Origin: Schizochytrium sp. TIO01 | Taxonomy: Eukaryota; Sar; Bigyra; Thraustochytrida; Thraustochytriidae | DNA length: 64,000 bases | Assembly: GCA_004764695.1 (NCBI GenBank) | Contig: SMSO01000035.1 | Span: 2,106,001 to 2,170,000 of the forward strand | Direction of reading: 5' to 3' | Shown here: piece after piece, positions 9,096 through 17,557 of the stretch | Position numbering within the stretch: position 1 is the first letter of the stretch | How the letters are laid out: each line of letters begins with the position of its first letter | Notes under the pieces: model-generated | Told to the model about the DNA's origin: nothing | The model's input: the letters and a program-made list of their open reading frames with translations, nothing else | The model's database searches: none | Translations under genes and position numbers: made by a program

Positions 9096-10658
9096 TTAAT
9101 TCAGTGGCCGTTCACCACGTTGTTGCAAGCACTTCGCACAGTAATCTAAAAGGCAAATATTGCAATGAAACATTGCTGCAGGGGGGGCGTGGAAAGTGCC
9201 ACAACGATCACAATAGTATCCCTTCAGGTATTCTTCGTCGCTTCGACGGTCAGCCATTTGTTGCGGCGTCTGGAGCGCATATGTATGTGAGCCGTTTCCA
9301 AAGCAGTCTATAACTTTTTGAGCCTTATGTGAGACTGGGGCAATTTTGATGCTCTTGTAATATCTGCGCCTTGCACAGGCACAAAACCGTTTGACAATAC
9401 AAGGTAATACGAAGAAAACCACGAAGACAACAATGGCACCTATAATTGAAATACCTCCATTAGTGTCACAAACTTCCCATTCGCAAGGACACCATTCCAA
9501 ATTGGTGCTCATGCAGGTTTGAAATGCAGAATAATTTGCTGGAGCCCCAAGCACTGTCTCAAGGTAGTAATTTGCTTCGTTCGTAGAGTTGCTCAAATAA
9601 GGCGCGCAATCATCATCCTCCTCACAAATCATATACTCAGATATACAGTTGCTGTCAATGTAGTATTGTACATGAGCCCATCCACCATCGTCCCGTGTAA
9701 AATGTTGGCCTACTGGGACGCAGTAACCAGCCCAATCTTCGCTTATACAGACTCCAATATTAGCGTCTGCAGGGCATGGATCATAGCCATACACTGTCTG
9801 CACTGTCGCGGTTGTTACAGCCGAGCTTTTTAACTCCAAGCTATCTGAGTTTCCCACAACTAATTCTTCAGAGCAGCCGCAAATAAGATTTTCTTGTGTT
9901 CCTTGTTGGCAGCCAGGGTCAGTCGGGTAGCTTGAGCAGCGCGAGCTTCCATAGTAGCGAGACGACCTGAAATACACAAGTGCTGCCCAAGAATATCCAG
10001 AATTAGAAATGAAATAACCTTTGGATGAAATATAGTATGATCCGCCACCGGACGATGTGTAATATGTCTTCGAGAATAACCTGTCTAATAAATCATAAGA
10101 AAATGAGTCGCCAGAGGAACCTTTGTTATGAACAAGTACACCTTCAACGAAGAACCAATGCGTTGGTTCAAGGCGTAATGTATATGTGGGAACTGCATCA
10201 GGCATGCGAACTAGATCGGTGACGTTAGCCAAGACAAGGCTTCCTGTTTCAGACATGAGAGCCTCATTTTCCTGTCGCATTTGCACAGCCTCCATACGAT
10301 AGGCTGATGCAGTAGTATCTGGTCGAAGTGAAATGACTTGTTTGCTCTCAAAACCATAATAGGGATGGTCTGGGGTTGACCAGATGAAAGAACCTGTCTC
10401 CATTTCTAGTTTCATTAGCTCGTTGGCTTCAGATGCGATTAGGTCTATTACGTTGGCCTCCACAACTTCTTCTAGTTCAAGATCATACGACAGCACACGA
10501 TCTCCTGGTTGTATATCTTTAATCGCTTTAAGAGACTTATCAGCCATATGTACTCGCATCGTGCCAGTAAAGCAAGAGCTGCCCTGTGATAATGTCGGGA
10601 GTAGCGCAAACAGGGTAAACGATACGCCACCCCACGACATAGTGCTGCTTAAGCGCAT
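9096..10658 (-). CDS. Secreted/membrane Hint (Hedgehog-intein) domain protein with cytoplasmic Cys-rich zinc finger
   Basis: 520 residues from the ATG at 10658; the frame extends to 10700 only through a GTG. Domains in order: signal peptide (about 1-27, ending T-L-S-Q-G-S-S); Hint domain (about 29-179) starting with nucleophile-type C29 in C-F-T-G-T, block B T-P-D-H (95-98) and terminal H177-N178 before Lys; Tyr/Ser/Gly-rich linker; Cys-rich ectodomain (about 255-400); one transmembrane helix (about 403-421); basic juxtamembrane stretch; C-terminal C-x2-C-x12-C-x2-C-x4-C-x2-C cluster (C483 to C510), probably a treble-clef zinc finger. Hint domains perform N-S acyl shift and Asn cyclisation in Hedgehog, inteins and BIL proteins. 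Here the Cys would become almost N-terminal after signal cleavage, and the residue after Asn is Lys, so C-terminal cleavage rather than splicing is the likely chemistry, if active. Confidence 0.8.
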   Translation of the reverse strand: MRLSSTMSWGGVSFTLFALLPTLSQGSSCFTGTMRVHMADKSLKAIKDIQPGDRVLSYDLELEEVVEANVIDLIASEANELMKLEMETGSFIWSTPDHPYYGFESKQVISLRPDTTASAYRMEAVQMRQENEALMSETGSLVLANVTDLVRMPDAVPTYTLRLEPTHWFFVEGVLVHNKGSSGDSFSYDLLDRLFSKTYYTSSGGGSYYISSKGYFISNSGYSWAALVYFRSSRYYGSSRCSSYPTDPGCQQGTQENLICGCSEELVVGNSDSLELKSSAVTTATVQTVYGYDPCPADANIGVCISEDWAGYCVPVGQHFTRDDGGWAHVQYYIDSNCISEYMICEEDDDCAPYLSNSTNEANYYLETVLGAPANYSAFQTCMSTNLEWCPCEWEVCDTNGGISIIGAIVVFVVFFVLPCIVKRFCACARRRYYKSIKIAPVSHKAQKVIDCFGNGSHTYALQTPQQMADRRSDEEYLKGYYCDRCGTFHAPPAAMFHCNICLLDYCAKCLQQRGERPLN

Positions 10659-11416
10659 CTTATCTTTTCCAAAAGAAAGGTGACGAAAAGAAAGGATCAC
10701 CTTGTTCGAGTAGCACGGTGATCTTTTCTGATTGCTGGTTTGTTGCTAAAACTTTTAGAGCAGAAACCGGGTTCGTTTCTCGTGCCCTAACAATACAACA
10801 AAATTGCTTACGCTGAATGGTTATGAAGCGCCGCCAAGACATCTTTGGGTAATTAAATTATGTGGTTTATAAATCCGCGCTTGGCAAGGCTCGCTAATTC
10901 CTGCTCCATGACCTGCTCCCGAAGTTTAGCACGGACATGTCCCACCTCGTATGTTCATGTGTGTGCGATCTATATTGTGAGGAGTCTATGCGAGAATGAT
11001 TTTCTAAAGAACTCTAGGCGCTTCTTTATAACACTAAGTTACGATTTGGCGCGAGCTTTGTTTACAAATCACAACTAAGCCGGACTGTGCTAGAGATCCG
11101 TTACATGAATCTCAGTGCCCCTACTTATATTCATGGACAAGCGGATCAAAACTCCCACAATTTTGATTACATACAGATCCCCCGTAGGCACTAGCCTATG
11201 ATACTGCCTATGCGTGTCTCGCCTCCACAGCCACGAAGACCAAACCTTTAGCTTTCCCTCACAGTGCGTGTCTGCTCCATAAGCCTGCATTCACAGAGCT
11301 TGCTTTGAAAATGAAACAAACGAAGCAAGAGGATCCATGATCACTTCTGCTCGCTTACCAGACCAAGAGTATCTGCAATAGAGTCTCCCTGACGCTTCGC
11401 CATCTTTGGTCTTGGT

Positions 11417-11458
11417 GCAAGGCATTGATTGCAAGGCATTGATTGCAAGGCATTGATT
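11417..11458. repeat. Three tandem copies of a 14-bp unit
   Basis: GCAAGGCATTGATT repeated three times in perfect tandem. Confidence 0.9.
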
Positions 11459-11938
11459 GTCCTGTTCTCGGCGATGATGCCGAGCAAGGTGGAGACGCCA
11501 GGGTTCTCCAAGCCCACGACGACGAAGAAGACGAGGTTCTCGAGTTCTACCTCGTGTAGGTCCTGACTGGCCGGCCGGTTGCCTGCCTCTCTTTATGCCT
11601 ACTCCAAGTGCTTCCTTCCATCCACAGACAGAAATCCGACGGCGGTGGCGAACTGCATTCACGAGATTACAATGGCTCCTCATTCTTCACTCCACTCGCT
11701 GGAAAAGACGGTTGCTGTGTCGTGGGCACAGGCAGAAAGCAGTTAGTTACCTTCTGCAGCCACGGCAGAAGAGGGTGTTTATGCATTGCTTGATTGATTC
11801 GTTTACGTGCAAACCAATTGCGAGGAGGTCTGTGCAGTCAATCCTGAGCAATTCCATGCAGTTCTGTGCAATTCTGTGCAATTCTGGGCAAGTTGGCTTA
11901 TTAAAGCTCGAACTGATTTGTATGGTTGAAGGACGCGA

Positions 11939-11964
11939 TCGATTGATTGATTGATTGATTGATT
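11939..11964. repeat. (GATT)n microsatellite
   Basis: About six GATT units, 60 bp before the CAAA array. Confidence 0.9.
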
Positions 11965-12015
11965 GGCTGTTGCACAGCCAAGTCTGAAGAGCGTGGAAAT
12001 GATGAAGAGACAGGT

Positions 12016-12187
12016 AGACAAACAGACAAACAGGCAAACAAACAAACAGGCAAACAGGCAAACAAACAAACAAACAAACAAACAAACAAACAAACAAACA
12101 AACAAACAAACAAACAAACAAACAAACAAACAAACAAACAAACAAACAAACAAACAAACAAACAAACAAACAAACAAACAAACAAAC
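12016..12187. repeat. (CAAA)n microsatellite with degenerate left edge
   Basis: About 32 perfect CAAA units (12060-12187), preceded by CAGG/CAGA variant units. It is the reverse complement of the TTTG array at 5704-5926. Confidence 0.96.
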
Positions 12188-12386
12188 ATGTGTGACATCG
12201 AGATCCTGCCCCAGTTGTTCAAGGTGGATCTGCTGCACTCACTGCCTCGCCGTTGACAGTGTCTCGTCTGATGAAGAGAGCCGAGGGCCACGAACATTTA
12301 TTTGCAGAGCAGCACGTCGGGAACGACGAAGAAGACCTTCGTTTTTCATTGATGCTTCGAGCAAGTTGATAAAAAAGTAAGCAAGT

Positions 12387-12447
12387 CATTCATTCATTCA
12401 TTCATTCATTCATTCATTCATTCATTCATTCATTCATTCATTCATTC
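12387..12447. repeat. (CATT)n microsatellite
   Basis: About 15 CATT units. Confidence 0.95.
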
Positions 12448-13146
12448 GTCAGACACGACGACGACGACGACGATGACGGAGAGCACGAAGAACCAACCGA
12501 GCGAGGACGCTCTCCAAGCTCGCGTTTTCTGGTCTCGGGCGGGCGCAGGCTTGTCAGAAGAATCCAAGACGTCGATTGTGGTTTCTAAGTCAGACAGCAG
12601 TTTCGTTTCCAAGGTCCATGACTAATTAATTGATTTGTTGTGCCATCGAACCTAAGCATTACCTACCTTGACAATAAATTGAATGAGGCCACCTGAGGTG
12701 AATCGCCTTCAGCGAAGACTTGTTTGCAGATCCTCAGCGCAGCATATTGATTGAAAGGCTGCGCTTTTTGCAGCGAAGCAACTGAGATTGACTGCACAAT
12801 GAAGTAAGTAAGTAAGTAAGTCCGAATTGTATGTACGTTTTATAAGCGAGAAAATGCAATTCGTTAAAGGTTGAGAAGGTCTGCAAGAGAACAGGTCGCA
12901 TGCAAAGGTGAGCGCATGAACACCTCTGCCTACAGCCGAAGGCAGACTGCGGCGCCGCTTCCATTTTCATTACTCGCCTCGAGTGCATGCCTGTTCGCTT
13001 GTTTGGTTGACGCAGGTTATCTATTTTGATAATAATCGTGGAGCGATTTCATCTCCATGAAAACTGTACTTTTAGCTCTAAAAAGTACTTTTAATTGAAA
13101 ACAAAGCTTTAAACATGTATGAGGAGAAAGAATCAATCACAAAAGG

Positions 13147-13258
13147 AATTTAATTTAATTTAATTTAATTTAATTTAATTTAATTTAATTTAATTTAATT
13201 TAATTTAATTTAATTTAATTTAATTTAATTTAATTTAATTTAATTTAATTTAATTAAT
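13147..13258. repeat. (AATTT)n pentanucleotide array
   Basis: About 22 tandem AATTT units. Pure A/T with an AATT palindrome in each unit, so it should unwind easily. Confidence 0.95.
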
Positions 13259-13524
13259 TCCTGGGCTGACGTGGACAATAAAGATGATTCGCAGCTGCAA
13301 AGTTTGGAGACAGCGCATTGCACGAGCACGAGCTCGTCTGTGGCAGAGCGTGCCAAAGGAACTGCCTCTACTGCGTAGACGCTGATAAAACGCGGCGAAA
13401 TCAAACCGGGAGCTAGAAAAGTGGAAGCCTTTTCAGGCAACGTTGCGAAACAAATAGAATTGATTGCCACTAAAGATTTATTTTATTTCTTCAGGATTGG
13501 AAAACATTATGATACATGATGACA

Positions 13525-13580
13525 TAGGCACTAAGTATACCTAAGAGTACCTAGTAGAGTGCTGCTACCTAGATACTAAC
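13525..13580. promoter_or_regulatory. Cluster of CCTA/TAGG motifs 0.5 kb upstream of the CLC gene
   Basis: Three A-CCTA-G type hexamers lie within about 45 bp. Similar clusters occur near other gene 5' ends in the window (34490-34610, 55848-55945, 63578-63600). A promoter or transcription-factor role is only a guess. Confidence 0.25.
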
Positions 13581-14060
13581 GCGAATAATCAGGCAACACA
13601 ATCAAGATTGCAAACCAAGCTCGCAAAACCCGAACTCACTCGGGCACTTGACCGCTCGGTCGCTCGGGAGCGGAGAGGGGCGCACGAGGCTCTCGTCGTG
13701 AGGTCACGGTGGGCCCTCGCGAGTTTCCCTCAGAAGGCTCTCGAGCAGACGTCTACGTGTGTGGAACTACGACGTTACAGCGAACCCGTGCGGCATCCCG
13801 TTGGTTTCGGTCGACGTCAAGAAGCTTTTCGGCGTTAAAGCGAAACAACCCAAAGCGTATACCTTCGCTGTCGGGAAATCAAAAAGGTTTTGGGATACAT
13901 ACACATACGTATTCTTTACTTGATATAAACGCGTGTGCACAAATTTAGGGACGAAGCAAAGCTTGAAAACTCAAAAGCATTACTTTTGAGTGATTCACAT
14001 TAGATCTTGGGAAGAGAGGAAACCGCCAGGCTTTGTTTGTGTCTTGGATAGCTTGACAAG

Positions 14061-17000
14061 ATGGCGAGTGGGCAGACATATTCGAATAGTTTTCTAGAAC
14101 CGTTGTTGGGTGCCGATGAGAGTAGCTTTGAGCAGAGGCAAGATAGGCCAGTACCACGGATTTCGAGTGCTAGTTCTTACAGCTTCAATGATGGAAATAT
14201 AGATGATGAAGAACATGCGAGTGTTCACCACCACCGCTTGTACCAATCTATGTGGAACAGCTACCGCGACGAAGGAGGAACATGTGTCCAGCGACTTCTC
14301 CGCAAACTTCGTGCTCACTGGAACTCCTTGCGAACACCGAATCGTGAGGAAGGGCTTGACTTTGACACGTCGGAGAATAAATTGTACTCACAACGTGTTG
14401 AAGAACTTACACAAGTGTCCGCGTCCGGTGGAGTATTGCAAAATGTCGAGGCTGTGCGTTGGCTAACAGGTCTTGTCATAGCAATTATTGTCGGTTGCCT
14501 TGCCATCATTGTAGATGTTAGCGTGACTGCACTTGCAGGCCACAAATTTAGTGAAGTGAACTACCGACTCGACCATGAGAAGGCCCCGCGAGCGTTTTTA
14601 TATTATGCTGGCTACAACATGCTTTTTGTCAGCATTGCCACGGCGTTTGTTGCATTCTTGGACCTCAAAGCCAAAGGCAGTGGCATCCCAGAGATTAAAA
14701 GCTACCTCAATGGCCGAAAGATTCATCGTGTCATCTCCATTCGTACATTAGTAAGTAAGCTTGTGGGAGTTGTTTTCAGTGTCTCTGGGTCCCTTGTGTT
14801 GGGAAAAGAAGGCCCTATGATGCATGCTGGAGCTGTTGTAGGCGCGATCATATCTCAAGGACGAGACGAGTTTTACTCGTTCGGGCTAGGTATTCTTTCG
14901 TTCCGCAGTGATAAAGAAAAGCGCTCTTTTGTTTCGCTGGGTTGCGCTTGTGGTGTTGCTGCTGCTTTCTCGGCGCCTCTCGGTGGCGTTCTTTTTGTTA
15001 TTGAGGAAGCAGCATCATACTGGAGCGTTCGCCTCACATGGCTCACATTCTTTGCCACTATGGCATGCGCTTCATTTGTTGATGTGGTCCTCTCAGGTGC
15101 AAAGGATACTGCTGAGTGGGGTCTCATGTCACAATCTGCTGTTGTTTCATTTGGCAGTTTCGAAGGTGCCTCTAGAGATCCGTGCTATCCTATGCAACCC
15201 CCATACCGATTCATGCAGCTTCCTCTTTTCGTTCTCATTGGTGCGATGGGCGGCCTTCTCGGGGCCGCTTTTAACTCTCTCAATCTTGTTTTAAGCCGCA
15301 TTCGTACCAAATATATCGTGGACCCACGAGTGCGTCTGGTCGAGTCTCTCATTGTTGCCCTTATTTCTTCCACAGTATTTTTTGGCCTCTCGTATGCCTA
15401 TCCTTGTCGATCACGAAAGGATGTTCATTACGCATCTTGGACAAATAGCAACCCTGTTCACCCAGTCAAGAATAGTACCTGCGAGCTTATTGCAATGAAT
15501 GGTCACATGTGTGACGGTGATGATGAAGTTAATGACCTCGAAACTCTGATGCTGAGTTCGCTTGATTCAGCTGTTCGACGCCTTTTCCATAGTGAAGCTC
15601 TGTACGCTTGGCCAGCCTTGCTTTTGTTTGGCTTCACTGTTTGGATGTTAGCTTGTTTTACGTATGGCACCAGCATTCCTAGCGGACTTTTCGTTCCAGC
15701 CATCACTATCGGCGCTGCCTTGGGACGTGCATTTGGTCAGGGTTTGTGGTCTGTCGACAATGGCTCCTTTATGAATATATTTGGTATCATTGACCCGGGC
15801 ACGTACTCACTCCTTGGAGGAGCGGCAATGCTCGGTGGTGTTACGCGGATGACAATCTCTATCGTGGTGATTCTTATGGAAACGACGAATAACTCAACCT
15901 ATGCAATTCCTCTCATGGTCACAATTATGTCTGCAAAGGTAGTAGGAGATCTTTTCACAGACGGCCTGTATGATATGCATATTGAGCTCCAAGGAATCAA
16001 ATTTGTGCATGACCAACCACCTCCGAATGCGCACAAAATTAGGGTACGTGACATCATGGTGAAACAGCCCGTAGTGTTTAATCTTTTCGAACGTGTAGGC
16101 GATATCTTACAGGTTCTACAAGACTGCTCACATAATGGCTTTCCTGTAGTGTCACACATCTCAATCGCTCACCACAACCGCAGATCAAGTGTAGACATTG
16201 ACTCCACTGCAAGTTTACACCGCACAACCTCTGAAAACTCGACAGAAATGGCAGACCGCCTTATAAGACCTCCAACTCTTGGAGAGCAGCGTAGATTCGT
16301 AAGCCATCGCAGTCTTGGCAGCCGCTCCGATCTGGATGCTACTTTGTTTCGTACAGGATCTGAACAAAAATCAACATCTAACAAGAGCACGCGTCGTCGT
16401 AATGTGAAAGGACGCAAGCGGCGTGCCAATTCTCAACGTACTAACCTTGATGCAGATGAGGTCGATGAAGTTAGAGGAAAGGGGATATTTGAAGGAACAA
16501 TCCTACGTAGTGAACTACTTATTCTCTTGTTTGAACGCGTCTTTGTTGATAACAATGCATCTTTTCAGGATCGTATGAAGCGAAAGGGAGCAACTATTGC
16601 TTGGAGAGATTTCTTCAAACACTATCCAAGATCACCGAGTATTCGCGATGTTTTGACTAGACTTTCAGAGGAAGACTTTGACCGTGTAGTAGATCTTCGT
16701 CCCTACCTCAACTCAAGCGCTTTAACAGTTCACCACTCTGTTTACGTTTCACGTGTTCACCAACTATTCCGCCATCTTGGGCTACGCCACTTAACTGTGG
16801 TCAACACGTCTAATCTTGTGGTTGGAATTATTACCCGCCATCAATTACATGAACTCGAACACCAACAAACACCAATTGTTGTCCCCGCAGACGCACCAGA
16901 GGATGATGCCGGAGGAAACGAGCAACAAAACACCAACGGAGAATCTCCAGATATCGAAGCTCAACAGAGATCATTTAATCGTCTAAGATCCTTTGGCAGT

Positions 17001-17444
17001 GGACAATCGAACCAAACACCGAGCCCTGCACCAACTGCAGCCACATTCACCCCTCGCACTCTCATCCATGATCACTTTGATCTCCGAGAAGAAGATGATA
17101 ATGGATCTCGAAGCACACGGAGAACTACAAATCCATTTTTAAGCTATTCTGCTGGTCAAGACCACAACAGTAACTTCGATGACACTGACGATTACAACAA
17201 CAATGATGATCAAGACAATGATGAAAATGATGCAAACAACATCAATGATGATGATAGCCATATTGATGATGACGATGAATATGACTATGACGACAACGAT
17301 GAACATGCAGGTGGTCTAATTGAGGGAGCTGAAAATGACTCAGATGAATCCAGATCTGAACGAGCAGCAGTCTTACCTCCGCATGTCCGCGACAAAAATT
17401 CTTGGAGGTCACTCACAAGCAAGCGCACACCACCGAATACTTAA
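14061..17444 (+). CDS. CLC-family chloride/proton exchanger (CLC-7-like) with CBS domains
   Basis: 1127 residues from the ATG at 14061, intronless. Signature motifs are all present: G-S-G-I-P-E (about 205-210) lining the anion filter, G-K-E-G-P (about 247-251) with the gating glutamate, an E-E pair (about 314-315) where exchangers carry the proton glutamate, I-P-S-G-L-F-V-P (about 537) and the Tyr in G-T-Y-S-L-L-G-G. CBS1 begins at about residue 660 and CBS2 at about 878. They are separated by about 170 residues of basic, Ser/Arg-rich insert. The last 180 residues are disordered and strongly Asp/Asn-rich. Gating plus proton glutamate predict a 2Cl-/H+ exchanger of vacuolar or endosomal membranes rather than a plasma-membrane channel (family knowledge). 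The long CBS linker and acidic tail are unusual. It converges with NAA15, with only 113 bp between stop codons. Confidence 0.95.
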   Translation: MASGQTYSNSFLEPLLGADESSFEQRQDRPVPRISSASSYSFNDGNIDDEEHASVHHHRLYQSMWNSYRDEGGTCVQRLLRKLRAHWNSLRTPNREEGLDFDTSENKLYSQRVEELTQVSASGGVLQNVEAVRWLTGLVIAIIVGCLAIIVDVSVTALAGHKFSEVNYRLDHEKAPRAFLYYAGYNMLFVSIATAFVAFLDLKAKGSGIPEIKSYLNGRKIHRVISIRTLVSKLVGVVFSVSGSLVLGKEGPMMHAGAVVGAIISQGRDEFYSFGLGILSFRSDKEKRSFVSLGCACGVAAAFSAPLGGVLFVIEEAASYWSVRLTWLTFFATMACASFVDVVLSGAKDTAEWGLMSQSAVVSFGSFEGASRDPCYPMQPPYRFMQLPLFVLIGAMGGLLGAAFNSLNLVLSRIRTKYIVDPRVRLVESLIVALISSTVFFGLSYAYPCRSRKDVHYASWTNSNPVHPVKNSTCELIAMNGHMCDGDDEVNDLETLMLSSLDSAVRRLFHSEALYAWPALLLFGFTVWMLACFTYGTSIPSGLFVPAITIGAALGRAFGQGLWSVDNGSFMNIFGIIDPGTYSLLGGAAMLGGVTRMTISIVVILMETTNNSTYAIPLMVTIMSAKVVGDLFTDGLYDMHIELQGIKFVHDQPPPNAHKIRVRDIMVKQPVVFNLFERVGDILQVLQDCSHNGFPVVSHISIAHHNRRSSVDIDSTASLHRTTSENSTEMADRLIRPPTLGEQRRFVSHRSLGSRSDLDATLFRTGSEQKSTSNKSTRRRNVKGRKRRANSQRTNLDADEVDEVRGKGIFEGTILRSELLILLFERVFVDNNASFQDRMKRKGATIAWRDFFKHYPRSPSIRDVLTRLSEEDFDRVVDLRPYLNSSALTVHHSVYVSRVHQLFRHLGLRHLTVVNTSNLVVGIITRHQLHELEHQQTPIVVPADAPEDDAGGNEQQNTNGESPDIEAQQRSFNRLRSFGSGQSNQTPSPAPTAATFTPRTLIHDHFDLREEDDNGSRSTRRTTNPFLSYSAGQDHNSNFDDTDDYNNNDDQDNDENDANNINDDDSHIDDDDEYDYDDNDEHAGGLIEGAENDSDESRSERAAVLPPHVRDKNSWRSLTSKRTPPNT

Positions 17445-17557
17445 ACATCCCTGAGAAACCAATCCTTCGACATTGATAACAAAAACATAACAAGACAAGA
17501 CAAATTTAAACAAAAAGAATTTACATTAGCTTCAAGACTGGTTAGATATAAAAAAAA

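Larger units (their letters stand above)
10659..14060. other. 3.4-kb microsatellite-rich intergenic region
   Basis: No supportable gene between the 5' ends of the Hint gene and the CLC gene. It contains three 14-bp repeats (11417-11458), a short GATT array, the CAAA array, a CATT array and a pentanucleotide AATTT array. A patch of CCTA/TAGG motifs at about 13525-13580 and a GC-richer stretch at 13600-13840 precede the CLC start and could be its promoter region. Confidence 0.6.

Noticed and set aside
11747-12297. Long frames of F-V-C-L on minus and K-Q-T-N on plus
   Set aside because: Translations of the CAAA/TTTG array and its degenerate edge.
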